This document shows positions 22,230 to 34,305 of a DNA stretch of 64,000 nt, in pieces. The notes beneath the pieces are model-generated. The model was not told the origin of the DNA, did no database searches, and saw only the letters and a program-made list of their open reading frames with translations. The stretch's first letter is position 1; each line of letters begins with the position of its first letter. Position numbers and translations under genes: made by a program. Source of the stretch: Lithobates sylvaticus (lineage: Eukaryota; Chordata; Amphibia; Anura; Ranidae); assembly GCA_028564925.1 (NCBI GenBank), contig CM053028.1:442951522-443015521 (forward strand). Reading direction: 5' to 3'.

Positions 22230-24121
22230 TACAAACTTAGTACAAAAGTGTACAAAAATGAGACAACGATAAATAATTTCAGATCTTTTTCCACCTTTAA
22301 TGTGACCTATAAAAAGCTGTACAACTCAGTTGAACAAAAAAAAAAAAAAATTAATAAGGATATATTTTAGGTGGAGGGAAGTAAAAAAATAAATAAATAA
22401 ATAAAAGGGTTGCATAAGTGTGCACACCCTTAAACTAATACTTTGTTGAAGCACCTTTTGGTTTTATTACAGCACTCTTCTTTGCAAAAACACTCCAAAT
22501 CTGTCAGATTGCGAGGGCATCTCCTGTGCACAGCCCTCTTAAGATCACCTCACAGATTTTCAATTGGAGTCAGGCCTGGGCTCTGGCTGGGCCATTCCAA
22601 AACTTAAGGCCCCTTTCACACGGGCGGCTGTTCTGCCGCTGTTAAAAGCATGTTATTTTGAAATTGAGAATCCTGGCACAGTGTTCACTTGCAGTTTAAC
22701 ATTGCGATTAGCTGCTTTTACATGCGGCTGCGTTGGAACATTCTTGCCATTTCTGATGTGCTTCCCGTTGCTATCTGCAGGAGAAATAGTGCACTGCGAT
22801 TACCTGCAGTTATGTGCAGATAGCTGCAATAAAATCGGTCCTGGACGCAGTCAAATTTATTTTTTCTAGCCCCATGTAACGAAACCGTTGCTAAATGCAG
22901 TGTGTGAATGGGGCCATAGGAAAGCATTGTGTGAGTTTAGCTGTGGTAGACAACTTGAGCTATCCGCAGCTAAAAGCTAAAAATTCTATCCGCCCGTGTG
23001 AAAGGGGCCTTAATCATCTTCTTGTGCAGTCACTCTTTTGTTGATTTGGATGTATGCTTTGGGTCGTTGTCATGCTGAAAGATGAAGTTCCTCTTCGTAC
23101 TCAGCTTTCTAGCAGAAGCCTTAAGGTTTTGTGCCAATATTGACTGGTATTTGAAACTGCTGATAATTCCCTCTACCTTGACTAAGGCCCCTGATCCAGC
23201 TGAAGAAAAACAGCCCCAAAGCATATTTCTGCCACCACCATGCTTCATTGTGGGTATGGTGTTCTTTTGGTGATGTGCAGTGTTTTTGCACCAAACATAT
23301 CTTTTGGAATTATGGCCAAAAAGTTCAACCTTGGTTTCATCAGACCATGCTGTTGGGAGACTTCAAATGTGTTTTCAAATGCGTTTTTGCAAAAATTTTA
23401 CAGGGCTTGGATGTTTTTCTTCATAAGAAAAGGCTTCTTCCGTCTTACAACTCTACCCATAGCCCAGACATATGAATAATACGGGAGATTGTCGTCACAT
23501 TTACCACACAGCCAGTATTTGCCAGCTATTCCTGTAGATCCTTTATTGTTGCTCCAGGCCTCTTGGCAGCCTCCCCGACCAATTTTCTTATCTTTCCATT
23601 ATCCAGTTCTTTGTAATGTCACTGTTGTGCCATATTTTCTCCACTTGATGACTGTCTTCACTGTGTTCCATGGTATATCGAATGCCTACACTTCTCCTGA
23701 TTTTTAACAATGTGATGCCTCTGATGTTTTGGAAGATCTCTGTGGACCATGACTTTTGCTGTAGGATGCGACTAAGAAAATGTCAGGAAAGACCTACTAG
23801 AACAGCTGAACTTTATTTGGGGTTAATCAGAGGAACTTTAAAATGATGGCAGGTGTGTACTGACTCCTATTTAACATGAGTTGGAATGCAATTGCTTAAT
23901 CCTGAACACAGCTACATCCCCAGTTATAAGAGGGTGTGCAGACTTATGCAACCACATTATTTTATTTTTACTTCCCCCTCAGTTGACTTGTACAGTTTAT
24001 AGGTCACATTAAAAAGGTGGAAAAAAGTTCTAAAAAAATTATTAATCTTGGTCTTATTTTTTTACATCACAGAAACCAGACATTTTAACAGGGGTGTGTA
24101 GAATTTTTATAACCACTGTAT
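22230..24121 (-). mobile_element. Tc1-like transposon, long copy with nested MITE
   Basis: The right terminal repeat holds caggggtgtgtagaattttt and ends ATAACCACTGTA; the left terminal repeat is degenerate near 22240-22330. The minus-strand transposase runs through most of the element with recognisable blocks such as MKHGGGRNMLWGCFSSAGSG and [16 protein letters not shown]. It is interrupted by the TTAA-flanked MITE at 22608-23009 and by several frame breaks. A separate fragment of the same terminus is at 41780-41880. Confidence 0.85.
22608..23009. mobile_element. Foldback MITE nested in Tc1-like element
   Basis: A 402-bp element with inverted ends GGCCCCTTTCACACGGGCGG and the mirrored CCGCCCGTGTGAAAGGGGCC, flanked by TTAA at 22604-22607 and 23010-23013. 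The arms also pair internally (cggctg..., ctgcggatagctca...). Non-coding. Confidence 0.85.
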
Positions 24122-24406
24122 GTGCGATATAAAGTTGCAGAAACTTCAAAGAAGTTCATGCACAAACTTTCCGACTTGCATGCAACTTCAGGGCCATAGA
24201 CTTCAAACCTCAAAAGTTGCATCAAAGTCGTACCTGAATGTTATACAATGCAACAGTCGTCCATTATCACAGGTCAAAGCCAAAGTTGTATGAAAGATGC
24301 ACGTACTCCAAAGTCAGAGTCCTACAAGTATGAATGGAGCCTTAGAGCTTTGGAGAGAGAAATTTTGAGCTCCAACGAGAAGGGTCCTCAGATTCCTTCT
24401 GTATTG
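24121..24406. other. Probable MITE fragment between two Tc1-like elements
   Basis: Repeated AGTTGCA / AACTTC segments resemble other 'gacttcaaag' MITEs of the window, but no terminal inverted pair could be fixed. Confidence 0.3.
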
Positions 24407-25559
24407 TACAGCCATGGCCAAAAGTTTTAAGAATGACACATATTAAATTTTCAAAGTCTGCTGCTTCAGTGTTTTTTAGAGATTTGTCAGAGGTTACTAT
24501 GGTATATTGAAGTATAATTACAAGCATTTCATAAGTGTCAAAGGCTTTTATTGACAATTACATTAAGTTTATGTAAAAAGAGTCAATATTTGCAGTGTTG
24601 ACCCTTATTTTTCAAGACCTCTGCAGTTCACCCAGGCATGCTGTCAATCACAACTTCTGGGTCACATCCTGACTGATGGCAGCCCAATTCTTGCATAATC
24701 AATGCTTGGAGTGTGTCAGAAATTGTGCGTTTTTTTTTTTCACCTGTCTCTTGAGGATTGGCCACCATGGACCCAAAATGTCAATGTTTTGTTCCCCAAG
24801 CCACTTAGTTGTCACTTTTGCCTTATGGTAAGGTGCTCCATCATGCTAAAAAGACATTGTTCCTCAAACTGTTCTTGGATAGTTGGGAGAAGTTTCTCTT
24901 GGAGGATGTTTTTGTACCATTCTTTATTCATGGTTGTGTTCTTAGGCAAAATTGTGAGTGAGCCCAGTCTTGGCTGAGGACCAAGACTGGTTTTAGGTTG
25001 CTTTGCGGTTGGCATGACACAGGACGGATGGTAGCGCTCACCTTTTCTTCTCAGGACTTCAAGGTTTTTTCCGGTTCCCCCAAACAATCAGAAAGGAGAT
25101 ACATCAGAGAAAATTACTTTACCCTAGTCTTCAGCAGTCCAATCCTTGTACCTTTTACAAAATCTCAGTCTGTCCCTTATGTTCTTCCTGGAGAGAAGTG
25201 GCCTCTTTTCTGCCCTTAACACCAGGCCAGCCTCCAAAAGGTCTGCCCTGCTGCCATTCATGAGCAAGCTCTGTACTGGTGGTGCCCCGATCCCACAGCT
25301 GAATCAACTGTAGGGGGCGGTCCTGGCGCTTGCTGGACTTTCTTGGGTGCCGTAAAGAATCCTTCACAAATGCAGTGGAAATGTTTATCGGATTAAGTTA
25401 ATTTTCATGGCAAAGAGGGACTTTGCAATTAATTTCAATTCATATGATCACTCTTCATAATATTCTGGAGTATATGCAAATTGCCATCATAAAAACTGAG
25501 GCAGCAGACTTTGTGAAAATTAATATTTGTGTAATTTTCAATTTTTGGCCATGGCTGTA
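24407..25559 (-). mobile_element. Tc1-like transposon with both ends present
   Basis: Terminal repeats TACAGCCATGGCCAAAAGTT (left) and tttttggccatggctgta (right) include the TA target on both sides. The minus strand retains decayed transposase, with pieces such as KNTTMNKEWYKNILQEKLLP. About 1.15 kb, shorter than an intact Tc1 element (about 1.6 kb), so internally deleted. Confidence 0.85.
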
Positions 25560-25574
25560 TTTTAACTATTCTGT

Positions 25575-25653
25575 CTGGTTGTAAAGCGTTGCACAAACTG
25601 TTGGCGCTATACAAATCCTGTATAATAATAATAATAATAATAATAATGGTGAA
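25575..25653 (+). mobile_element. L2-like LINE or SINE 3' tail with (TAA)n
   Basis: The tail gttggcgctatacaaatcc followed by (ATA/TAA) repeats is the characteristic 3' end of L2-type LINEs and the SINEs that use them. A copy of the same tail in opposite orientation ends the L2 fragment at 39863. Only the tail is present here. Confidence 0.6.
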
Positions 25654-26749
25654 TACTACAGATAAGTGCTTTGCTAAGATTCCATGACTGAGGTTTCCAA
25701 CCATCTTAATTGGAGGGGCATTACAGAATCTTCTCACGAGACCCAGGGAAAGCAGAGGATCCATAAACCAGCAAGAATGCACTACTGCTGTGCCGTATAT
25801 AAGGCAGGGCAAAAGAGGCAGCTGCCCTGGGCCCTGTCATTGTTGTGGTGCCCAAAGCAGCTACCCCATACTAGCCAACTATCCCAGTTTAAATTCCAGC
25901 CCCTTGTCCCGATATCTCAGTGTGAAGTGCACCTACTAGCTCTGCCCTATTGTGTACAGATGACTCACATGCAGACCCTGTGTTTACTTGTAAATAACCG
26001 GCAATGATATGTAAATATGTATATCATGCACCCCTGAGATCATATCCACCATCACCTATACTGAATGCTGTTAAAGGGGCATGTTTGAAAGTCCTGCCTG
26101 CAACTGTGGTCATTTAGCCTAACATCAGCCTGTTCTGCAAAGGTAAGCAAATAGGTGGGGGGGGGGGGGGTAGTGTGGGGTGTGCAGAGGTAGGCAGAGA
26201 AGGAATTACAGTTTGGGTGCACAGGTGAGCAAGGACGGTAAGGTAGATGGGTGCAAAGATGAGCAGAGGAGGCAGATAGAATTAAAGGGGTGGGGGAGGT
26301 TGGGGATGCAAAGGTGTACTGACAGGGTGAATAAAGATGTAGGTTGTGTGTAGGGCAGCTCAATTATTTTTCTATGGGCTGCTCTATGTGCTAGAAATGC
26401 AGAAAAATATCATCAGCAACAGACAGTGGCTAGAACACCGAGTATTTTTTTTTGGTGTAGTGAAATCCAAAAACTAGGTCCACGCTGCTCGAAGCTTGAC
26501 AGAAGTTTTATTGTACAAGCAGATAATGCACATTGATATCAAGATGACCTCATCCTAATTTTGATTGCATGGTGCATTTGTTGACAAAAAAAAATAAATA
26601 AAAAAACTATTCAGTCCATCACTGAGCACCTTGAACCAATTTTTGGAAGTTCGCTGCATGCATTAGGAACATGCAAAGTCTGGGATGCCTACGAAACAGG
26701 GGAATCTGGAACTAGCTTCCTTGAGGCTGCAGGCATCTTATTACTTTAA
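25654..26749. other. Intronic sequence with nothing recognised
   Basis: A G-run at 26158-26170 and purine-rich GATGAGCAGAGG-like repeats (26200-26290) are the only notable features. No exon or transposon end is supported. Confidence 0.4.
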
Positions 26750-27145
26750 CCGCTTGCCGACCAGCCGTGGCAGTTGTACTGCTGCAACATGGCACGAATT
26801 GCCGTCATGTTACGGTCGGTAACAGACGGGCACTAGGGGGCGTGCGCGCCCCCTGCTCGCCCACGCGAGTGTCCGGCAGTCGCGATTACCGGCGGGCTCC
26901 TGCAAACCAATATATACGCTTATTGCGACTTACCAAAAATATGTAGAAGAATACATATCGGCCTAAACATTTTTTTTTTTTAATATATATTTTTGGGGGG
27001 TATTATAGCAAAAAGTAAAAAATATTGAGTTTTCAAAATTGTCGCTCTTTTTTGTTTATAGCAGGAAAAAAAAAAAGGACCGCGCAATTGTCAGTTAAAG
27101 CGTTGCAGTGCCGAAACGCAAAAAGTGCTCTGGTCAGGAAGGGGG
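26750..27145 (-). mobile_element. TTAACC-family element, shortened, reverse orientation
   Basis: It starts with CGCTTGCCGACC after TTAA (26746-26749) and ends tggtcaggaagggggtaaaa. Relative to 20564-21469 it is reversed and lacks the GC-rich middle; the retained parts are both ends and the taccaaaaatatgtagaa segment. Confidence 0.7.
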
Positions 27146-27614
27146 TAAAATCATCTAAGGCTGGAGCGGTAAATGGAGGATTTTAATGCTTTTCTTTCAA
27201 ATGCTGCCAACTAAACATAGCCTATATTTTAGTGCAAGGTCTAGGCACATGGAGGTATATGCTCCAAGTGCCTGGGGCTACTTTATCAGGCAAGGGAACA
27301 TCACAAGTGTGCTTTAAAATGGCCTTACAAATCATGGACACAGTTTAAAAAATCTGAAAAGAACTGCAAACCAGATGCACATTGTCCCACCAAGGAGATT
27401 AGTAGTTCATTAAACTCCCCTAATCCTTAGTTGGATGAAAATAATTTGTAGCAGATTATGATACTAATTGTATCAAAAGGAAGATAACGCATGATTCAGA
27501 GCATGTGACCTTTATCTTTAAAGACAATCAGCCACTCATGCCAATGAGCAGCCACAACAAAGTATATTCAATTATTGTAAACCCCTATTTTGTGTGCCTT
27601 TTAAGTCGAGTTCA

Positions 27615-27658
<44 letters not shown>

Positions 27659-28737
27659 TGGTTTTACTTGCCCGATTTCTGGATTAAGGATGGCCTTACA
27701 CTCTTTGCGGAGCTGAACGAGAGAAGTCTATCAGTTTATCCATCTACATAAAAATAGTGTGCATGGGGGAATCTCTCACTGCTGGCTACTGAATTCTGAC
27801 AGCCAGCACCCAGTGGCTGCAGTCACTGCTTGGTCAACAGTTTTCCACCTTGTCCTTCAATTTTCAAATCAAAAGGATTTTAGACAGTGCGGTGCCACTA
27901 AGGCCACCCATGGCTCGAATTTCAGCCACTTCATGAGGAACCTGCCATTCTGCTGTCAACGACAGTGGCATTCTCATTAAGTAACGTGTCAGATGTTGGT
28001 CAGGGCTTTTCTAAAAAGCCAAGGAAGTCGAGACCCTAATGGAGAGAAGTTAACATAAGGAGATCATACACGCAGGGTTTTCTAGCCAATACATAATAGC
28101 AGTCAGTACCTTATATGCACGCTAGTAGCTTTAAACATTAAAAACGGTTGGCAGTTTCACTTAATGGGTTTCGAGTATGTGAACACGTGACCATCTGACT
28201 GCTCCAGACTGTCTAAAGAAAGGGGCAGTTTAATGTCCTTCAGGCTTTTGACTATGCCCAGTGGGAGTATACAATGCCCGATCTTTGGTATTAGGGGGAG
28301 AAACAGTTGGTGTCAGTGGAAGGAATGGTGACCCTTTGTTGGTGTCAGTGTCAGGAATTATGCCTCAAGTGCCCAATAAAGGCAAGCAAAAGGCCGCAAT
28401 TTGGAGACCACTGCTCTAGATTATTCCAGAACTGAAGCAACAGGTGCATGAATTCTGCATACACATACAGATGTTAGCACTGTTTGGCCAAATCCGTTAT
28501 CCTACACTGCTTCTATTTTTTCCAATCAGGTCTTTTTTTTTTTTATTAAAAACAATTTTTCGTCAGTACAAAGACAAGTATACAACAACATAATATCAGT
28601 AGGAACATTTTCTGATAAACAATAAAATACACTGCTGATATTGAGCATATGTCAATCTAGCAGGGGAAATCATTTGCTTTGTATACACAGTGTGATAACC
28701 TTACATTTTGTCTATCTACCTAAAACAGCCAATATAC
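27146..28737. other. Intronic sequence with a long A-run and a hAT MITE end
   Basis: An A-run of about 41 bases lies at 27616-27656. Near 28395-28425, gcaatttggagaccactg resembles the terminus of a widespread hAT MITE (CAGTGGTCTCCAAACTG). Nothing else is recognised. Confidence 0.4.
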
Positions 28738-29735
28738 ACTCACCGGCCACTTTATTAGTTACACCTTGCTAGTACCAGGTTGGACCCCCCTTTGCCTTCA
28801 GAACTGTCTTAATTCTTTATGGCATAGATTCAGATCTGGTGACAGTGGAGACCATTGGAGTACAGTGAACTCCTTGTCATGTTGAAGAATCCATGGATTT
28901 GAGCTTTGTGACATGGTGCATTATCCTGCTGGAAGTAGCCATGAGAAGATGGGTGCACGCTGTAGTCATAAAGGGATGGACATGGTCAGCAACAATACTC
29001 AGGTAGTGGCATTTAAACAATGCTCAATAAGCATTAAGGGTCCCAAGTTGTGCCAAGAAAATATCCCCCACACCACTGTACCACCACCACCAGCCTGAAC
29101 TGTTGATAAAAGGCAGGCTGGATCTATGCTTCCATGCCAAATTCTGACACTACCATCTGAATGTCACAGCTGAAAATCAAGACTCAGACCAGGCCACTTT
29201 TTTTTTTCCAATCTTTGAGTGTCCAATTTTGGTGAGCTTGTGCAAATTGTATAGCCTCAGTTTCCTGTACAGGAGTGGCACCCGGTGTGGCCTTCTGCTG
29301 CTGTAGCCTATCTGCATCAAGGTTCAATGTGGTGTACGTTCAGCGATTGTATTCTGCATACCTTGGTTGTAACGAGTGGCTATTTGAGTTACAGTTGCCC
29401 ATCATCTTGAACCAGTCTGCCCATTCTCTTCTGACCTCCGACATCAAGGCATTTCCGTCCACACAATTACCGCTCACTGTATATTTTCTATTTTTCTGAC
29501 CATTCTCAGTAAACCCTAGAGATGGTTGTGCGTGAAAATCCCAGTAGAGCAGCAGTTTTTGAAAGACTCAGACCAGCCCGTCTGGTACCAACAACCGTGC
29601 CATGTTCAAAGTCACTTAAATCCCCTTTCTTTCCCATTCAGATGCTCGATTTGAACTTCTGCAATTCGTCTTCACCACGTATAGATGCCTAAATGCATTG
29701 AGTTGCATGCCATGCAAAACCAGAAAAATAAAAAA
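28738..29735 (-). mobile_element. Tc1-like transposon, right end missing
   Basis: It begins TACACTCACCGGCCACTTTA, a well-known vertebrate Tc1 terminus. The minus-strand transposase is decayed but follows the family in order: catcctgctggaagtagcc, aaatatcccccacaccact, gtaacgagtggctattt and accctagagatggttgtgcg. The 3' terminal repeat is not present. Confidence 0.8.
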
Positions 29736-30370
29736 ATTGTGGAACAGTAGGTTTTATGACCAGGAATTATCTAAAATAATATAAACACATGGCTCCTTAA
29801 TTAAAAAAAAAAAAAAAAAAAAAAACATTGCTTCTGACTGCATTCAAATATTGTTGTTCTGTGACATAGTTATGTAATGCTAATAAAAACAGTGAATCAA
29901 AGAGTTTGTAATGGCAAGCCTTTAAGAAAGTACAGAACACCACGTATAGCTGGCTAAAGCCAGTACAGGAGCCTATAAAACCTCAGACACAAACGCAGAG
30001 TGTGAGAAAATCCAAGCAAGGCCCACCAGTGTTTGAAGTGAATATGTGCTTTGTCCAAGCAGGGCAAAGCCACAGCTTAACTTTAATGGTGCCCGTTGCA
30101 GCAGCCTATAATTGTCTTCCCTTTTCTCCCTCAGGCCACTTGCAGGTATGGGAAACACGCAACTTGCTTCCCACATGACAGTGTGGTGTTTTCGCTGCCA
30201 AAGCACCCAGCTGAGTCACATGGAGGAGGTGAGAGTTTTCTTAGCCCTGTTTAAGGTCCAAGTTGTGACTTGAAAAAGTGCCCAGGGGCTAATTCTTCAC
30301 TCCTATCAGTCAAACGAAGAAGCAGGATACAAAAGGGTAGGCAAGTTTAAGCTGCTGTTGGGACCATCAC
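29736..30370. other. Intronic sequence with nothing recognised
   Basis: An A-run at 29802-29825 is present. No exon or transposon end could be supported. Confidence 0.45.
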
Positions 30371-30683
30371 TTAGACCCCTTTCACACTGCCGTCAGCAGT
30401 AAAGCGGCGCTATTTTTAGGGGTTAAATGTGCCTGCAAAACGCAGATAGAGCGGCGTTTTGCCGGCGGTATCACATCGCTGCCCCAGTGATTTCAATGAG
30501 GAGGAGCGGTGAGTTCACCGCTCCAAAGAAAGCTTCTGACGATCCGGTCAGCGCACCGCTCTAGCGTGAAAGCTCTCGGGCTTTCACACTGAAGTGAATG
30601 GAGCAGCTTTTTTAGGGTGGATTGCAGGCACTATTTTTAATGCTATAGCGCCTGCAAAACGCTCCAGTGTGAAAGGGGTCTAA
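30371..30683. mobile_element. Foldback MITE next to the GIGYF2 start exon
   Basis: A perfect 19-bp inverted pair, TTAGACCCCTTTCACACTG and CAGTGTGAAAGGGGTCTAA, bounds 313 bp of palindromic 'agcggcg' sequence. It ends 79 bp beyond the GIGYF2 donor. Related copies lie at 22608, 33796 and 52817. Confidence 0.85.
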
Positions 30684-30762
30684 TTGTGCTGGTTTGAGAA
30701 CTCCCATCATAATTATTATGCAGTATACTGTGTAATGCATTAGTATATTTATACACACTTAC

Positions 30763-30797
30763 CACTCAGGGCCAAAGTTGAGAGTCTCAGCTGTCAT
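30763..30797 (-). CDS. GIGYF2: GIGYF2 start-codon exon (coding part)
   Basis: On the minus strand ATG at 30797-30795 opens MTAETLNFGPE and the exon stops after TG of a split Trp codon at a GTAAGT donor (GT = 30762-30761). Human GIGYF2 begins MAAETQTLNFGPEW, so the frog form lacks two residues. The full exon probably runs to 30840: CTCCTTTTATTTTGCCAG lies just upstream, leaving 43 nt of 5' untranslated sequence. The base at -3 of the ATG is A, an acceptable initiation context. The upstream 43 nt contain no in-frame stop, but homology makes this ATG the likely start. A MITE ends only 79 bp beyond the donor (30371-30683). Confidence 0.93.
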
Positions 30798-30840
30798 AAT
30801 GCCTTTTATTTCTTTATGTTTTAATAAAGGGGATGAAAAC

Positions 30841-31589
30841 CTGGCAAAATAAAAGGAGTGATCAGGGTGAGCAGATCTGTATCAAATTACGAACAATGTA
30901 AAGAGAAAAAAAGAAAAAGGGGGAATAATTACTAGTAATGACATGATAAAATAAACAAGTCTTGTTTTTTATGCATCAGCTGTAAGTGTAAAAAAAAAAA
31001 AAATAAATAAATAAATCTATACAAAATGTATAAAAACCTCAGTGGAAAAAAAAAGGACAAAAATATCAAAAAAGCACACCAAAACTAAAATACAAACCAA
31101 ACTTAAAAAGTGTGGGATTTCAAAATAGAATATCACATACATACAAACATACCTAGGTGGGTGCATCTGTCCTCCGCTGCAACGACACCATGAACTGAAT
31201 GATCAAAGACCGCTGATTGCCAAGTTCAGTCTTTACTGAGCAGTAACTGTCTCACTGGAGCACAGGGCTGTGGAAGGGGTGGGAGCGGCTGGCTCAGGCA
31301 TCTGGGTAGATCGCAACATTAAATTTGGAGTCCCTCAAGAGCCCAGACCAGCTGAGTGATGTCAGCTGACATCGGACTTTAGTCAACTGAATCTGGGAAC
31401 GTTGGGCCAAAAGAGCTAGAGCTAAATGAGATGGGAATCCAGTGCCAGAGACATCAATAGAGAACATCCAGTGTAACCCATTTTTAGCAAGAAATTCTCT
31501 CATATCATTGGATACCTTTAGACAGCACATATAGATACATTGGCATTATTGGACACATTTACAGCCATCTCTTTATACACACATAAAAA
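30841..31589. other. Intronic sequence upstream of the start-codon exon
   Basis: AT-rich with A-runs near 30990 and 31045; no transposon end or additional exon could be recognised. Confidence 0.4.
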
Positions 31590-31869
31590 GATGACAGAGC
31601 CTATCCATCGCCTTAATGGTTTTGTTGAGCAAACAGAATTTTTGCATTTTTCCTTATGGGTAGAGCTACAAAGGAAGGAAACTAAAAGGGAAAGTAATAC
31701 TGGGAGTATGCCATAGGCCCACTAACCAGAGGGAAGAGGCAGAGCCAGACCTCCTATCGCCATTTGGATTAGCGTCAAGAATGGGAAGTGTCATTATAAT
31801 GGGGGATTTTAATTATCCAGACTGGGTGGAAGGAACTGGGCATTCATCTAAGGCTTGCCGGTTCCTTAA

Positions 31870-32084
31870 AGCGGAAGTAAACCCATCGATTTAACAGTCT
31901 AAAAAAAAAAGGCATGCCGTGAATGCTAACTGCACATTGGCTGTGCTCTCAACCAAACAGTCAAACCATCCAATGGCTGGTGTCATAACGGATCACATGT
32001 GCAGCACTGTGGCAGTTGAAGATTAAACAGAGGCAAAGATGGCAGCTTCCTTGGCTGAAAACGATAGGGGGGTTTACTTCCACT
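31870..32084. mobile_element. TTAA-flanked MITE inside the LINE
   Basis: The ends AGCGGAAGTAAACCC and, inverted, AGTGGAAGTAAACCC are bounded by TTAA at 31866-31869 and 32085-32088. 215 bp, non-coding. Confidence 0.85.
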
Positions 32085-32638
32085 TTAATGTCTTGCAGGA
32101 CAATTTCTTGGGTCAGATGGTAAACGCACCAACTAGACAAAGCATTACTAGACCTACTGATTACCAACAATACAGACCTGATCACGGATGTGGATATACA
32201 GGGCCATTTAGGAGACAGCGTTCACAGGTCAAGTCGTTTTAGTATAAATCACATAAATAGGAAACATAAGGGGATACAAAGACACTGAATTTCAAAAGAG
32301 CCAACTTCCCTAAACTACAATCCTTGCTAGAAGATACTAATTGGGATAAAATCTTAGGAACAAAGAACACTGAGGAAAAATGGGTATGCTTTAAGAGCAT
32401 ATTAAATAAGGGCATTAGCCAGTGCATCCCAATGGGAACTAATAAAAGTCCTGGATGGCTCAACTCAAACGTAAAAATGCATATAAAAGCAAAGGAGAAG
32501 GCCTTCAAAAAAATACAAGGCTGAGGGATCATCATCATCATTCCAACTTTACAAAGAATGCAACAAGAAATGTAACAGTGCAATCAGGGATGGTAAGATA
32601 GAACATGCAAGGCACATAGCGGGGGGAAGAGTAAAAAG

Positions 32639-33171
32639 TAGGGGTGCAGCGGATCAAAAAACTCACGGATCGCATCATTCCTCGGATCAGAGTCACGGAT
32701 GGGAACATTTTTCGGATCAGCAAATAATTGAATTTGCAAAAACCTGTGAAAATTCCACCACCATATATAGTCCCCACTGTAATATCCATGTCATCTCCCC
32801 CCACTGTAATATCCACGTCATATCCCCCACTGCAATATCGGCCGAGCATTAGCAGGGTTTTGCAGAGCATTGGCAGGGTATTGAGGGATGGATGTGACTG
32901 CAATTGTCACAGAGCAGCGCTGTGGGCACTACAGATCCAGCCCACAGCGCTGCTGCCATCCGCTCTCCCCTCCACTGTACAGATCAGTACACAGAGGGGA
33001 GAGAGAGGTTTGTTTACAAGTGACGGAGCGATCACATTGTAAACTGCCGCCTGGTCTACCAAGATGGCTGCCGCACCGGAGATAGGCCGAAGCCGCGGAT
33101 CGCTGGGTGTGCCGATCCGAACAGGGTGACCCGTTCGGATAAGGGATCGGTGATGATCCGTTGCACCCCTA
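32639..33171. mobile_element. hAT MITE, TAGGGGTGCAACGG family, short copy
   Basis: The ends TAGGGGTGCAGCGGATC and GATCCGTTGCACCCCTA are inverted, with 8-bp flanks GTAAAAAG (32631-32638) and GTAAAAAA (33172-33179). A sister copy at 49770-51157 is 2.6 times longer because of a tandem array; here the same spot (about 32836-32885) holds only two or three degenerate units. Confidence 0.9.
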
Positions 33172-33795
33172 GTAAAAAAAAAAGTTCCAAAAAAAAAAAA
33201 AAAAGTACATAAATAGTAAGAAAGGGAGGTCAGATCATATGATGAAGGGAATCTGGTTATCAAGGATGGAGAGATGGCGAAGGTATTGAATTTATTCTTC
33301 TCCTCACGAGGGAATCGGGGGGCTTCAGTAACCAAAACTGCAATTTTTATCCTTATGACGACATGTCACAAGAAGCACCCTCACGGCCAACAGGGGACAG
33401 AATTAGAAATAGACTTGAAAAAAACTTAACATTAATAAGTCACTGGGACCAGATGGCTTGCACCCAGTGGGTCCTTAAACTCAGTCAAGTAATTGTCAGA
33501 CCATTGTTCCTAATTTTTACAAACAGTCTACTGACTGGAATGGTACCAGCCGATTGGAGAAAAGCCAATGTAGCACCAATATTTAAAAAAAGGGCCAAGA
33601 TACATCCATAGGAATTACAGACCAGTTAGCCTAACATAAATTTTGTGCAAGCTCTTGGAGGGGATAAGGGACTATATACAAGATTTTAGTAATGAGAACA
33701 GTATCATTAGCAGTAATCAGCATGGATTCACGAAGAATTGTTTTTGCCAAACCATCTGATACATTCTATAAGGAGGTGAGCTGCCATCTAGATAA

Positions 33796-34180
33796 GACCC
33801 CTTTCACACTGAGGGCGTTTTGCAGGTGCTATAGCGTTAGAAATAGCGCCTGCAGTCCGCCCTCAAACTGCTGCTTCATTGTCTGCAGTGTGAAAGGTGC
33901 GCTTGGCAGGGCGTCACAAAAAGTCCTGCCAGCAGCTTATTTGGAGCGTTGAAGGAGCGGTGAACTCACCGCTCCTCCACCGCTGCTCCCCATTGAAATC
34001 AATGGGGCAGCGCTGTAATACCGCCAGCAAAACGCCGCTATTGCGGCGTTTTAACCCTTTCTCGGCCGCCGGCGGGGGGTAAAAGCGCCCCGCTAGCAGA
34101 CGAAATGCACCGCAAATCTGACAGTAAAATAGCGGCGTTTTACCGCCGACGCTATGGGCGGTGTGGTGTGAAAGTGGTCT
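33796..34180. mobile_element. Foldback MITE inside the LINE, TAA duplication
   Basis: The ends GACCCCTTTCACACTGA and, mirrored, TGTGAAAGTGGTC are flanked by TAA on both sides within a LINE reading frame, which reveals the pre-insertion site. A three-base TWA duplication is typical of PIF/Harbinger elements (inference). Confidence 0.8.
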
Positions 34181-34305
34181 AAAGGAAGGCCTGTAGACGT
34201 GGTGTATCTGGATTTTGCAAAAGCATTTGATACAGTTCCCCATAAACGTTTACTGTAGAAGAGTAAGGTCCGTTGGCATGGACCATAGGTAAGTGGTTAA
34301 TCATT

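Larger units (their letters stand above)
31590..34300 (+). mobile_element. CR1-like LINE fragment, opened by three insertions
   Basis: Plus-strand traces follow the non-LTR order. An endonuclease end gives VIIMGDFNYPDWVEG-like sequence near 31790-31850. The reverse transcriptase shows SHWDQMACTQWVLK, GMVPADWRKANVAPIFKK and LDFAKAFDTVPHK. Three later elements split it (31870-32084, 32639-33171, 33796-34180). The 5' part and everything after the AFDT motif are missing, and stops and frameshifts are frequent. The LDKGRPVDVVYLDF reading is recovered when the third insert and one TAA copy are skipped. Confidence 0.85.
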
